64,000 nucleotides of DNA from Sorex araneus (GCF_027595985.1 NC_073306.1:155321855-155385854), one strand, 5' to 3'; positions 32,752-44,820 are shown, counted from the first letter of the stretch. Made by a program: numbers and translations. Notes: generated by a model from the letters alone, not told the origin.

Positions 32752-33399
32752 TTTTTTCTATATTTAATTTAATTTAATTTAAAAATTATTAGTAAATCAC
32801 AGTTCCAAACTTATGAACTTTCAGGTCTGTATTTGGTTTACATCCCTCCACCAGTGCCCATTCTGCTCCACCAATGTTCCCAGTATCCCTCCCACCACCC
32901 CCACCCTAACCCCCACTACCCCACCCTGCCTCTGCAGCAGGACATTCCCTTTTGTTCGCTCTCCTGTTGGATGTTGTAGTTTGCAATAGAGGTATTGAGT
33001 GGCCATCATGTTTGGTCTATAGTCCACTTTTGGTATGCAACTTTCAACCCAAGTGGGTCCTCCCAATATTCTCTATTAGGTGTTCCCTTCTCTGTCTCTG
33101 CTGCCTTTCTCCCCAGCATCTGAGGCCAGTTTCCAATCTGTGGGGCAGACCTCTTGGTTCTAGTCTCTACTACTCTTGGGTGTTAGTGTCTCATTCTGCT
33201 ACTTTATATTCCACATTTGAGTACGATCTTTCTATGTCGGTCTCTTTCTTTCTGACTGAACATGACACTCTCCATGTTGATCCACTTATAGACAAATTTC
33301 ATGACTCCATCTTTTCTAACAGCTGCATATTGTTCCATTGTGTAGATGTACCAAAGTTTCTTTAACCAGTTATCAGTTTTGGGGCACTCCGGGTTTTCC
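32752..33399 (-). mobile_element. L1 3' end with ORF2 C-terminus, antisense, with 18-bp TSD
   Basis: A 648-bp 5'-truncated insertion with a perfect 18-bp TSD (AGAACCATGCATATTCTT at 32734-32751 and 33400-33417). The minus frame 33407-33204 keeps the ORF2 C-terminal signature (PECPKTDNWLKKLWYIYTME, then WINMESVM) with no stop, but compared with 1405-1715 it lost about four residues between ESVM and SQKERD. The 3' UTR G-rich tract is at 32888-32937 (C-rich on the plus strand). Confidence 0.95.
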
Positions 33400-33539
33400 A
33401 GAACCATGCATATTCTTATCTAAATCTAGCTTGATCTATCTCATTGCCTTTTGTCTCTTCAAAGACTATGTTCCCACTCCATGGAATCAGAATCTCCTTC
33501 CTATGGAAACAGTTACACCAGTTTTACACATATATTTTT

Positions 33540-33745
33540 ACAATTTTTTTGTTAGTGAATCACAGTGAGGTACGGTTACAGACTTAAAAACTTTTATGCT
33601 TGCATTTCAGTCATACAATGGTTGTGTACCCAGCCCTCCACCAGGACCCATTTTCTACCACCAATGTTCCCAGCATCCCTCCCACTACCCCCACCCCTTC
33701 CCCTCCATCCCAACCCGCCTCTGTGGCAGGGCATTCCCTTTTGTG

Positions 33746-33796
<51 letters not shown>

Positions 33797-33808
33797 TTTG
33801 GGTGTTGT
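33540..33808 (-). mobile_element. L1 3' UTR, antisense, carrying a (TC)n expansion
   Basis: The same 3' UTR family as the previous two copies (cagtcatacaatggttgtg, ccaccaatgttcccagcatc, cctctgtggcagggcattcc). A (TC)n array of about 23 units (33749-33795) has grown at the ctctctctt site next to cttttgggtgttg. Imperfect flanking repeats (ttacacatatattttt and ttacatacatttttt) suggest a TSD. Confidence 0.9.
33749..33795. repeat. (TC)n microsatellite inside an L1 tail
   Basis: Nearly pure TC units with a single early TTTC interruption. Sister L1 copies have only 4-5 units here, so expansion followed insertion. Confidence 0.95.
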
Positions 33809-33824
33809 TACATACATTTTTTCA

Positions 33825-34828
33825 CTGTCTAAAAATGGTCTCTTTTGTGACACCTTTTTCTCTCCAATAACCAGAATTCTCTGATTCTCTTAACAAAATA
33901 AACATTTTAACAGAGATTTTCATGCATTATCTGAACTCCTCAACTCTGTCATATTCCAGCAAATGAGAATTTATCCCCCAAATCCTAACAAATGAATTTC
34001 ATTCAGTCATTCATTCCTCTGTTAATAAATCACTTGTTCATTACCAATGACGTACACATTGCAAAATCTAGTGGACTTCTCTTCATCCTTATTCTACCAG
34101 AAATATGAGAAAGAAACACTATTGAGAGGATGAGAATTCCCACCCTCTAAATGACATTTCTATAATTAGAATCTTAGACACTACATTGATTATCTTGCTT
34201 CTCTTTCCATCACACAAATATTACTTAGTATTTTTTTGTCAATTCCGTATGAACCTTTTTTTTTAACCTTTATAGTTCCTAGAGTTCAGGTTTTATCTTT
34301 GCTATCTGTATTTATGTCTGAGTCTAAGGGATTTTTACCATTTTATTAGACTTACTGACATCTACATGAGGACAAGGCATGAAACTTAAACCAGCATGCT
34401 CTCTTGCAGTCTGGGCTACTATATTCAACCCTACTACCACAGTTGACTTGCTAGTAGCATTTCATAATTCTCATACCTAAAACTAGGTTTATTGAGCTCT
34501 CTATATCTTGGCTTTCCAACAATCTTGCCCATGTTACTTTGTAAAAATCCATTTTTCAGCTGATCAAGGAAAAGTCTTTGAATAACTCCTCATTTATACT
34601 CAGGCACTCATGCCTGTCTGAAAGTCCTTGTGAGTCCAGATGTTGAAATATATCCTATACCACACCACTTCCTCATACCTCAACAGAGAACAGTATAGGC
34701 ATAGGAGTTATTTGTTAATATGATCTCGTACCTGAATTATGCTGGTGACCTCTTACCTCCACCTACAATTTAGCCTGATCTTAATGTATTATTAACACAA
34801 TTATCAATAGTTCTTTTAAAATACAAAT
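33825..34828. other. No feature recognised
   Basis: Unique AT-rich sequence. Confidence 0.4.
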
Positions 34829-34965
34829 AAGAGACTAAAGAGATATAACAGAGCTTAAGGCATTCACACTGTATGTGGCCAAGTCTAGTTCAATTCATAG
34901 TACCACATAGTCATCTGAGCACTGTTGGGAGTAACTCCCAAGAACACACCTGAAGTAGCTTTCGA
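34829..34965 (+). mobile_element. Old SOR-type SINE
   Basis: Head agagactaaagagatataac, box B tagttcaattc, body tcatctgagcactgttggga. Diverged. Confidence 0.65.
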
Positions 34966-34989
34966 CCACCGTTGCATATGGTCAACTCT

Positions 34990-36835
34990 TTCACCTAAAT
35001 AACTTAAAATACTAAACAAAGCGTTTTGTTTCTTTTTGTCAAACCCTGTATGACTCACTTTTCACTCATAATAAAAGCCAACATCTTCATTCCAGCCTCA
35101 AAGCCTTAGTTCCATTTATCCACAAAATCTACCTCACACCACTCCACTATTCTTGTCGATTTTTTCACAATGAGAAACAGAAAACATGTATCAATTTCAT
35201 GATGGTTTTTCTGTTTGGACTGCTCTCCTGTAATCAAATAATTTCATAAATGGGTCCTCACTTTTTCCAGTTCTCACTATGAGAACATTCACTCCTGGGC
35301 ACTCTATTCAATAGCGAATCCTCTTCCCCACTATCAATAGACTTCTCTTAATTCTTACTCATCTCTGCTTACTTCTATCTGGTATATTGCATATTTACCC
35401 TTGTACATTTGTATTCATTTAGCATTATCTGCCCTCACTGGTATAAAAGATTCACATTATCTAAACTTATCTTGATCCCTGTTGTATTCCCTGCATCAAT
35501 AATAAATCCACATTATAACAAGTGATCAATAAATTCATGTGGGATGAACAGATAAACACTCTGGCAATTAATTCACTGTCTTCACACTTGCAGCTCTTGT
35601 AGGTTGAGAGGGCACCTGGGAATGAACTGGGCAAGTTATTCACAGCGTTTTGTTCATGTTGAGTGCTTTAGATATGTGACTTGAGCTATTTCAGTTAGTC
35701 TAATGCTTGTGAAGGATGGCTACCCCCTCACCCCAGAGGGCCTCTTTTTAACCTGGACAAGTGAGGGTACACGAAAATGTGGCATCTGCTCCCAGATTTT
35801 ATGTCCTAAAGCCCAAATCAAACAGACAAATCTACAATTGATGGCATTCTTTGCGTCTGGAATCTATCCGTGTTTAAAAGCACTGTATTATTGAACATTC
35901 CTTATACTTATTCAAATATATCAGGGTTCTCTTTTTTAATATTTTAGGGCAGGTTTTGCATCATTTGTCAAAAAATATATAATAACATGCATGTCTATTT
36001 TACACGAACCTTAATGTGCATAAATATATATGGAGCTAAGGATTAAAAACAAAGGTTCACACATGCATTGTATGTAGTCCACCCAAGAGTCACACTCCAA
36101 GTCCTTGGTTAGTGGAGATTTTTTATATGTGCTTCTGTGATATCCTGTAATTTCCATTTTCTTAACATTTTTAAAGTTAAAATTTATTTTTATTTTTACT
36201 TGTTTGTCCTCTTCATTTAGTCTGTATAAATCTCAAAAGAAAAAGCACTCTAAATAATTCATTTTTTATGTCAAATGTTTGATCTAGTATCTATCTCCTG
36301 GTATATGATCAATAAAACCTTGCTAAACAAATGTCATAAATATTCAACTACTTCTAGATGGCATGCATAAAAACATTTTATAAAAGACCTCTATAGTGAA
36401 TATATTTGTGAGAAAAGAATACCATGGAAAATAAAACACAAATATATTGCTTTTTCTTCTCCCCTGTCATATACATTCCTCACTTCAGTTTTCCCCAGAT
36501 AAAAGTGGAACAGTGGAAAGGAAGAAATATCATGGGCTTTGCATTGACATATGAAAACTCTGAATCACTCCTCTATAAGAAAACAAATAATAAATGTGCT
36601 ATTTTTATTATTTATTGACTTTTCTCCATAAAAGGTAGTCACATACTACATACATACTAGAATATATTCAGAAGATGGGGCTAAGCACAGTTGTTTTATT
36701 TTTTAAGAAAAAAATCCCTTTATCGATGTTTGCTAAATTGATAAGTCATTATTAAATGAACTTTTGTGGTGAGATAACATAATAGGTATTACTATGATAT
36801 GAATTATGTGATCCCACAAAGTCCTATACTAAAGT
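34990..36835. other. 1.8-kb AT-rich block, no feature recognised
   Basis: No repeat family or exon was recognised. Short frames at 35703 and 36424 have no recognisable homology. Confidence 0.4.
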
Positions 36836-36837
36836 TG

Positions 36838-36858
36838 TAGCCAAGAAAGAAAGAAAAA

Positions 36859-36909
<51 letters not shown>

Positions 36910-37032
36910 GAAGGAAGAAAGAAGAAATAAAGAAAGAAAAAAAGAAAGAGAGAAAGAAAAAAAGAAAGAAAAAAGGGAGGGAGGGAGGGAGGGAGGGAGG
37001 GAGGGAGGGAGGGAGGGAGGGAGAAAGAGAAC
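36838..37032. repeat. (GAAA)n to (GGGA)n purine microsatellite
   Basis: A pure-purine plus strand of about 190 bases: GAAA units, a mixed zone at 36908-36975 and 13-14 GGGA units at 36976-37022. The three frames across it give only low-complexity peptides. Confidence 0.97.
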
Positions 37033-38328
37033 ACCATGAATGAAAACACTTAGTAGAAGACCATGTGAAGACACAGTGGGAAATAATTATCAGCAAGTCA
37101 AAGAAAGGAAAAAGAAATACAAACCAACAATCCAACATCATAGTGATTTTCCTAGACTTTCAATCATAAGAGCCTGAAATAAATTTCTTATGTTTGACAG
37201 TCACTGAGGTTCTATTTCTAAGTAGCAGAAACATGGACTTCACTCTTTGAAGTTGACTATTACCAAGGAGTACTAATGTACCAATAATTGTACATACAAT
37301 TGTCTCATCATAAACTCAGAACCGGCTGAGAGTGAAACAATCCTGGAAGCTCTCAGAGCACAGTGAGACATGCTGCCTGGTCTAGGGTCATCACACTGAG
37401 AAAGCAACAGTGTCCTTCAGAATTGGAAACAAAACGCATCTAAACAAGAGAAGATAAAGTTTGTGCATTCCACAAAAGCTTAACCAGGATGCCACAGAAT
37501 CTCAATTTAAAAATCTCATTGTCTAAAACTGCTTCTGCAAGGTAGGGAAGGTTCACTGCAAGAATGATGTGACATGTGTGTCACTTGAGCACATAAAAAC
37601 TAGGGGCAGGGTAGAAGTTAGGTCAGGCTCCTTGGGCTCCATGAAAAGCATCTTGAGAACAATGCAAGATACAGCCTGCTAAATGGATAAGGGTTCTAGT
37701 ACTAAATAAAGCTAGAAACTAACTTTTTTGTGTGTGTGTGTGTCCTGAAGGATTGCCAGGAATCCCTGACAGACTCATTCTTTATTATGGCACATTGTTT
37801 TAAATACAACTGGCTGAAAGTAAAAAAATAAAATTGACATCTATTATGATAAGTATAATAGGAAGCCTAGAGATAGAGTGGACTGTCAGACTGATCAATT
37901 CAGGGACTCAGCATTTATCAGGAAAACAGTTCATTCTATTCTGTTCTGGTTCTGACCAAATTAGTTCTATGATTAAAACTCATAATTCTAGGCTACTGAC
38001 CTTGTGTTCAGTTAAGATTTCACATACCTAACCTTCTATTTCTCTTTGGAATGATAAAATAATATTCAGGTGTCTCCCACCAAATTTCTTAAACCCAAAA
38101 GACTAAAGTTAAGTCATATCATTTCCATTTAAGGTGGAAGGAAGGTGATAATTGAGGATAGAATGGATGGTGATTCTCCATTACAGTGACTGTATGTACA
38201 GTTTTAATAACTCTACCATGTACAAGCAGGAATTATAGGACATATGTGATAGAAGTATTAAAACTTAAGAAGGACTTCTCTCCCCACCAGATATGTTGCA
38301 CATGAAAGTCTTATGAAAGGGTAGTGTT
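37033..38328. other. No feature recognised
   Basis: Unique sequence with a short (TG)n run at 37729-37742. Confidence 0.4.
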
Positions 38329-38344
38329 AAGAGTTAAAGTTTCT

Positions 38345-38548
38345 GGGGCTGGACTGATAGTACAGCAGGTAGGGAGTTTGCCTTGCATCCAGCTGACCTG
38401 GGTTTGATTCTCCGTATCCCATATGGTCCTGAGCACTTCCAGGAGTAATTCCTGAGTGCAGAGCCGGGAGTAACCCTTGTGCATCCATTGCTGGGTGTGA
38501 CCTAAAAAGCAATAAATAAATACATAAATAAATAAAAGGTTTTTTTTA
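38345..38548 (+). mobile_element. SOR-type SINE with TSD
   Basis: Full-length SOR with an (AAAT)n-like tail. A 16-bp TSD with one mismatch (AAGAGTTAAAGTTTCT and AAGAGTTAGAGTTTCT) lies at 38329-38344 and 38549-38564. Confidence 0.94.
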
Positions 38549-38886
38549 AAGAGTTAGAGTTTCTTCTATCTCAGGTAGACATGTTCACATATCACTAATA
38601 CTAGAGCGTTGTGGGTCCATTCATCCCTAGCACCTAGATGCAGAATGAAATTAATTTTCTCTTGATTCTTGTGACTGTGTGTGGATCCCAGCAAGACTCC
38701 GTTAATAATAGGACCCCCAGAGGAATCTTTCTGTTGCTCCAAGAATGAACTGGAGAAAAGACTTCAGACTTTTTTGTGGGGTTCCTAGCTAATTCAGGAA
38801 ACTGAAAATGACAAATATTCAGGTAGCCAACTGACTAGACTGGAGTAATACACAAGTCATTTAAAACATAAAGTCATTTAAAATAT

Positions 38887-39465
38887 CTCACGATCACGAT
38901 CACGAAATCGAAATCTCGTTAATCATCGATTTCTCAAGCGGGCTCAGTAACCTCTCATTCATCCTTTTCCTAGGATCTTAGAAGTCTCTCTCAACTCGGC
39001 CCTCCCAATGATGTTGCACTGGAGGCTCTTTCAGGGTCAGGGGAATGAGATCCCGCTTGTTACTGGATTTAGCACATGAATACACAATGGGAATACACAA
39101 TGCAAGGCTGTCCCATGTGGGCAGGCAACTCTCAGAAGCTTGCCAGTTTCTCCCAGAGGGAGAAATAGGCTACAAGACATCGCACGGCCACGAAGCAGCT
39201 GCGTGCTTCTGAGAGCTTGCTTTTAAATCTCTGGATCTTGGCCATTGGTGGGATTACACACACCTGGGTTCCTCTGCCGGTACCTTCATGCATGAGGCCT
39301 GTTCGAACGTGTGGAGAGGGGCCTCGAGCATGGCTGTGGCTAGGTTCCGGTGTTCGCCGCCGGGAGCTCTGCTCGGGGTGGGAAGGTAAGCTGGAGCCAT
39401 CCCCTTCGAGGGGCCCCGGGGAAGACAGCCAGGTGAGTGGGCAAGAGACTCTCTGCCGGAGTGCA
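38887..39465 (-). mobile_element. Long GC-rich element with RTE-like tail (unclassified family)
   Basis: Read on the minus strand: a ~300-base GC-rich 5' region (39465-39165) unlike any SINE I know, then a SINE-body-like part (ctctgggagaaactggcaag, cccacatgggacag), the ~85-base segment shared with 9717-9930, and an RTE-type end (gttactgagcccgcttgag, aatcgatgattaacgag) finishing in a short CGTGAT tandem. Two chance frames of 70-96 codons lie in the GC-rich part; no domain was recognised. The 5' boundary is approximate and no clear TSD was found. Confidence 0.7.
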
Positions 39466-39614
39466 TATATATCTTTTCTACAGTGCTATATATCTATGAA
39501 TAGTTAAAATATTTAATATCTATTTGTACTTTCATATAGGTCAGAATGAAATGCTATGCATGCATTGATCATATACCACCACAAATTCATATGTGAAAGT
39601 CTCAATAATCAAGG

Positions 39615-39702
39615 TGACTCTCTCTCTCTATCACTCTCTCTCCCTCTGTTTCTCTCTCTCTCTCCCTTTCTCTGTCTTTCTTTCTCTCTCTCTGTCTCTC
39701 TC
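39615..39702. repeat. Interrupted (TC)n tract
   Basis: Pyrimidine-rich low-complexity sequence with CCC and GTT interruptions. Confidence 0.93.
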
Positions 39703-39748
39703 TTCAACAAAACCAATATGATGATACAGCAAAAAAGGCAGTTATCTT

Positions 39749-39866
39749 GGGGCTGGAGTGATAGCACAGCGGGTAGTGTGTTTATCTTGCACGTGGCTGA
39801 CCCGGGTTCGATTCCCAGCATCCCATATGGTCCCCTGAGCCAGGTATGACCCAAAAAGCAAAAACA
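39749..39866 (+). mobile_element. SOR-type SINE with internal deletion and TSD
   Basis: Near-consensus head and box B, then the CCCATATGGTCCCCTGAG segment joins directly to CCAGGTATGACCC, skipping about 55 bases of body. TSD AAAAAAGGCAGT lies at 39731-39742 and 39867-39878. The head is young. Confidence 0.93.
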
Positions 39867-39879
39867 AAAAAAGGCAGTC

Positions 39880-40565
39880 ACCTACAGTCCAGTTAAAGAC
39901 CTCTCACCATCACCACCACCAACAACAACCAATTCATGAGCAGAAGGAGGAATAGTCAGAGCACAGATTCTTAGTTTCTTAGAACAAAGGCATGAGTGAT
40001 ACATGGGTGGTTGAAAGGAAAGCAGAGCAAAAGAACTGTGCTCTGTAAAGAGGGTGGGGCAACCTTAGTGGCTCTAGACACATGGGGTGCATTTTACTAT
40101 GATCTGAAGCAGGTATTCAGGGTAGTGTCAGTGGCATGTTGGGCGCTAGGGAGTTTGGGCCATTCTTAATTTGTGTTGCAGATTGTGCCACAGGGTTCCA
40201 GCGGGTGGGGTGGGGTGGGAAAAAGGGTATTGATGTTCTCAGTTTCTCTACCTTCTGGCACATGACCACATAGACTGTCTGGAAGGGGTGTGACAACCCC
40301 AATATGAATGGCCCACAGCCCCTGGCTGACATTCGGCTGTTTTCCCATTATCCTTGTCTCCTGTCTAATGGAGCTACACTTAACACTTCACCAAAACTTG
40401 GCTTATACATTCTTTCCTCTAAATGTGCTGATTCATTCACCAAAATCTAATAAGCACCACATTAAAAGGTTTCACAAAGCAAAGTTATTCATTTTGAAAG
40501 CTGTATGATGATCCCAATACAGCCAGAAAAAAATACTTGATAGAATTTAACATCAGTTCAGGATT
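39880..40565. other. Unique sequence, no gene recognised
   Basis: A small CAC/CAA-rich patch lies at 39906-39932. Confidence 0.4.
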
Positions 40566-40566
40566 T

Positions 40567-40744
40567 TGTTTATTTATTATTTGGGGAGAGTGGACCCATA
40601 ACTACTGGTGCTCAAGGCTTAGTCCTGGCTCTACTCCTGGGTCACCTGTGCTGGTTTTCCTGGACCCTCTGTGTGCAAGAGATTGGAGGCGGGTTGACCG
40701 CTCACAAGGCAAGTACCTTCTAGCTATACTATGTCTCTGGCCCT
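40567..40744 (-). mobile_element. Old SOR-type SINE
   Basis: Antisense pattern with ctactggtgctcaaggctta, gtcctggctctactcctggg and tatactatgtctctggccc. Diverged. Confidence 0.72.
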
Positions 40745-41963
40745 AGAGCAGGATTTCAGAAACCTCTTAAAAATTTAGTAATAGAAGAGAAAATAATTAG
40801 CCTCATGGAAAGAATCTAAAGTTACTAATAACACACTAAGAATAGTCTTTCAAAGATGAGAAATATTTAAATATAACATATTTATTAGTTGGGATTATTT
40901 TTTATTTCTTGCATTTTCATGTTATTGCTGGAAATATTTGTCACTTTCTACCTCCCCCAAATACCTTTTATAAGCTGCTGAAATTTATAATTTGCAAAAA
41001 AAATTGTGATATCATTAGACTTTGTAGGAGAAAATAAAAGATTAAGATTAAAGCTAAAGGGACAGAAAGCAACAAAAAAAGAAAAACAATAAGAAAAATA
41101 TTGAATAAAGAAATAAAGCATCAATAGCTCAATGCAAATTTTATGAAAGCCTTTATGTGGACTAAGAAAGGATGGGCATAAAAACCATTTATATTTTCTA
41201 AATGCTGAAAACATAAAAATCCTCAGATCTATGAAGCCAAATGGAATCTGAGTATAAGAAACATAAAAAAACTACATCAGGGTACATTATAATTAAGTTG
41301 GTTGAAAGAACTTAATGCTGAAAACTTTAAAATTAGCCTGTGGAAAAAAATATAATAGAGTAGCACAGCATAAAAAATGACAAAAGACTTCTCCGGAGGA
41401 AAATTGAGAGGCACATGCATGATAGAGCAAAGTTTTTAAAATGCTGAAATAAAAATAATATTTAATAATGAAATCTGCATCTAGTAATAGTATCCTTCAA
41501 CAAGCAAATCAAGATTTTTCTCAGACCCACAAAAACTGAAATAATTTATAACCAGAAATTATTTATAGCTTCACTACATGAAATTTGAAAGAAAATCCTT
41601 CAAAAAAGAAAGAAATTTATGTCAGATTGAAAGAAGAATTTATATCAAAGACCAGAGACTCAGAAATGGTAACGATGTGGTTGTGTGTAGAAGAGACTTT
41701 TATTAAACATGATTTAGCATCATTATAAAACTTCTTGGCAGTTTTAAGCAAAGTGAATAACAATTCACTGTGAGGATTTTATACTAAATTGAGAACTAAA
41801 CTGTATAACTATAGCACAAAGGCCAGAAGAGAACTAAAAATACACTCATGGAAAATTATTATGCTCTTCGTTAAATATACCACAGATACCTTTAAGCAAA
41901 CAATAATTTGCTGTTTATAAGATATATAATAAAGATATATACTTAAAGCCATAGAGAAAGTAT

Positions 41964-42190
41964 GTCACTGTCATCTCATTGCTCATCAATTTATTCGAGC
42001 GGGCACCAGTAACGTCTCTCATTGAGAGACTTATTGTTACTGTTTTTGGCATATCCAATACGCACGGGTAGCCCGTGCGGGCTTGATACTCTTGTAGCTT
42101 GCCGGGCTCTCCGAGAGGGGCGGAGGAACCGAACTCCGGTTGGCTGATTGAAAGGCGAACACCCAACCACTGTGCTATCTCTCCATCCCA
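41964..42190 (-). mobile_element. RTE-tailed tRNA SINE with short TSD
   Basis: Full-length antisense copy with the complete RTE-type end (tcactgtcatctcattgctc, gagcgggcaccagtaacg). A short imperfect TSD (GAGAAAGTAT at 41954-41963, GACAAAGTAT at 42191-42200). Confidence 0.9.
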
Positions 42191-42449
42191 GACAAAGTAT
42201 AACAAAATAAAAATTTATAGCTGGTACAGCCACAAATAAAATAAAATTGAGAAATATGTAGTATATAATTAAAGTGGAGATGGTGAGAAATGATATAAAC
42301 AACACATTGTAAAAGAATAAATGAAAAGATAATAAATTTATAGCCAAACATAGCAGTTATCATAGTAACTATAAATGGCCTGAATGTTCCAATTAAAATG
42401 CAAAATATTTCACAACAAATGTCAGAGCAAGACCAAACAATACATTCTA

Positions 42450-42695
42450 TGGGCTGGAGTGATAGCACAGTGGGTAGGGCATTTGTTTGCCTTGCATATG
42501 GCTGACCCGGGTTTGATTCCTCCATCAATCTCGGAGAGTCCAGCAAGCTACCAAGAGTATCCATCCTGCACAGCAGAGCCAGTAGCATATTTGATACGCC
42601 AAAAACAATAACAACAAGTCTCAAAATGGAGAGGTTACTGGTGCCCACTCAAGCAAATGGATGGACAATGGGACGACAGTGCTACAGTGCTACCC
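42450..42695 (+). mobile_element. RTE-tailed tRNA SINE with duplicated terminal octamer
   Basis: Full-length plus-strand copy. The tail ends AGTGCTACAGTGCTAC, two copies of AGTGCTAC, the short 3' tandem typical of RTE-dependent elements. A four-base insertion (TTTG) lies in the head at about 42483. Confidence 0.92.
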
Positions 42696-43179
42696 ACAAG
42701 GAATCTAATTTAGGACAAAGACAAAAATAGGGAAAAGTAAAAAGATGGGTTAACTAATTAGGCAACTTCAACAAAATTAAAAATTCCTAAACAGACACCA
42801 AAAATTGAACTCGATAAAAATGAAGAGAATCTAAATTAAAATTATAACAAGCAAATTGATTGGAGTCTTTTTAGAACTTCCAACAAAGAAACCCAGGGTC
42901 CAGTTCCTTTTGTGGTGAATTGCATGGGTAATAAATCCAATACATTTTAAACCCCTTCCCAAAACTGAAGGGGGGACACATTACAGTTTATTGTATGGTG
43001 GCAGAATAGCTGGATACCAGCACCAAAGACAGTCATGAGAAAACTATCTGTGCTAACACAAACATCAAATCCTTAAAATAACATCCCTAGTAAACCAAAT
43101 ATGACAGCATTGAAAACAGATTATGTTCAATGAGCAAATAAAACTTATCCCAGGAATATCACTTGTCACTTGTCATCCC

Positions 43180-44820
43180 GTTGATCTTCGATTTGCTCAA
43201 GTGGGCGCCAGTAACATCTCCAGTTGTCCCTGTCGCGTGCTAGTGCAGCCCAATGGTATCTGCTCGCTCAGGAACATGAAGAGCCTCAAACCATTCGTTC
43301 AGGGTTTTGACAAAGAAGTCTTACCATCTTGTAGGTGGGCGGCCATGCGATCTTTTGACGTCTTGTGGAATCCAATTGGTAACAGCTTTAGTTCAGTGGT
43401 CATCTCTAAATCGCATTATGTGTCCAGCCCATCTGATTTTCGATGCCTTGGCAAACGAGACAATGTTTCTGATTCCTGATTGTAGACAGATGTCAGAACA
43501 CTGGATTCCTTCTTGTAGACAGACGTCAGAACACTGGATTCCTTCTTTCGCTTGAGTGAAGTGTGATATTTCAAGCATAGCTCTTTTGATTCCTCTTTGG
43601 GATACCCAAATAGTGTTCTCATCCTGTTTTTGTAGGGCCCAGGTCTCTGAGGCATATGTTAGTGCAGGAAGAACAGTGGAGTCCAAAAGATGTGCCCACA
43701 GCCGTAGGATCCTCGTCCTCTTAACCACTTCTTCGATGCTCTTGAAGTTCCATTTGAATTTTTGAACATTTGAAAATTTGAACTCTTTTTTGAGCATTTT
43801 GAACATTTGAAAGTGCATTGAACGTTCCACGCTGCTCTCTTCCTCCTGTGTAGTTCTGGCACCAAGTCATTCCTCATGTTGTGTTTTCGACCCAGGTACA
43901 CATAGCTGCTGACTTTGAAGATGTTCTTTCTGTTGAGAGCAAATGGAATGTCAAGGACTAGTTCCTTTTTTATGAACATTGTCTTGGTGAGATTAAGCTG
44001 CAGTCTGACCAGATTCAGTCTGACCACGAGTATGCAGCTGCATACTCGTGGTCAAAGTCGGCCAGCATTTGTGCCACTTGGCTAATGTTTCGTGTTATTA
44101 GAATGATGTCATCAGCGAAGTGGAGGTGGTATACTTGCCAACCATCTATCTTCACTCCTTCCTTCATTCCTTCCCATTCCAGTCATCACATGATCTCGAG
44201 GGTGGCACTGAAGAGTTTTGGTGAAATGGTATCACCCTGCTGAACCCCTCTCTTTACATCGATGATCACTTCCTTGTAGAATGGTAAGATCCTGGTGGTG
44301 AATCCATAATACAGCTCTCAGAGGATCGTGACATACTGAATTTTAACGCCCTGTTTGTCTACGGCTTCGATGACTGATTCAGTCTCAACAGAATCAAAGG
44401 CCTTCTTTAAATCAATGAACGTTAGACAGAGTGGCATCTTGAACTTTTGCAAAACTTCAATGAGCTTGGTCACGTGTGGATAGGGTAGATCATGCTGAAT
44501 CCTTTTCGGAACCCAGCTTGCTTGAATGGCTGTCCTTCGTCTAGTGTTCTGCCAATCCTAGTGAGGATGACTCGAGTGAACAACTTGCAGACGAGAGACA
44601 ACAGGCAGGTTGGGCGATAGTTGCCCATGTCGTGAATGTCTCCCTTCTTGTACAACAGAACGGTCTTGCTGGTTTTGCATTGGGATGGAACCTTGCATTC
44701 TAACAGGTAGCGTGTGAAGAGCTGAATCAGTGTATTGATGAGTACTGGAGGCAGAGTTTTCAGGTGTTCGAGTCTGACCTTGTCTGCACCGGGTGCTGTA
44801 CGCTTCTTTACCAACGAAAT
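43180..44820 (-). pseudogene. RTE reverse transcriptase ORF, frameshifted
   Basis: Pieces in several frames: the NYRPTCLLS motif (about 44580-44640), GFRKGF (about 44500-44520), motif A-like FIDL-KKAFDSV (about 44388-44424, antisense), GVQQGDTISPKLFSATLE (about 44200-44260), and HLHFADDIIL (about 44105-44135), which contains the catalytic FADD. The C-terminal half reads FDSTVLPALTYASETWALQK and includes a duplicated 12-residue block (KESSVLTSVY twice, about 43480-43545). At least three frame changes inactivate it. Confidence 0.88.
44022..44053. repeat. Perfect 32-bp palindrome
   Basis: Left arm GACCACGAGTATGCAG (44022-44037) is followed immediately by its exact reverse complement (44038-44053). 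The left arm is the extra copy: the right arm and beyond continue the RTE coding sequence (antisense of DFDHEY). Confidence 0.97.

Larger units (their letters stand above)
41150..42900 (+). mobile_element. Ancient L1 (L1M-like), inter-ORF to early ORF2, split by two SINEs
   Basis: Remnants in the order of old mammalian L1: actacatgaaatttgaaaga, atccttcaaaaaagaaagaa, cagaaatggtaacgatgtgg, tagcacaaaggccagaagag, then ctataaatggcctgaatgtt and ccaattaaaatgc, which resemble the start of ORF2. Interrupted at 41964-42190 and 42450-42695. No frame is preserved; the boundaries are soft. Confidence 0.65.

Noticed and set aside
36804-37141. Serine/phenylalanine/proline-rich frames of 81-105 codons
   Set aside because: Translations of the GAAA/GGGA microsatellite.
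39217-39507. 96-codon frame in a GC-rich patch that looks like a CpG-island exon
   Set aside because: It lies inside the long RTE-tailed element. The GGTAAG and CAGGTGAGT words look like splice sites, but nothing else supports an exon.
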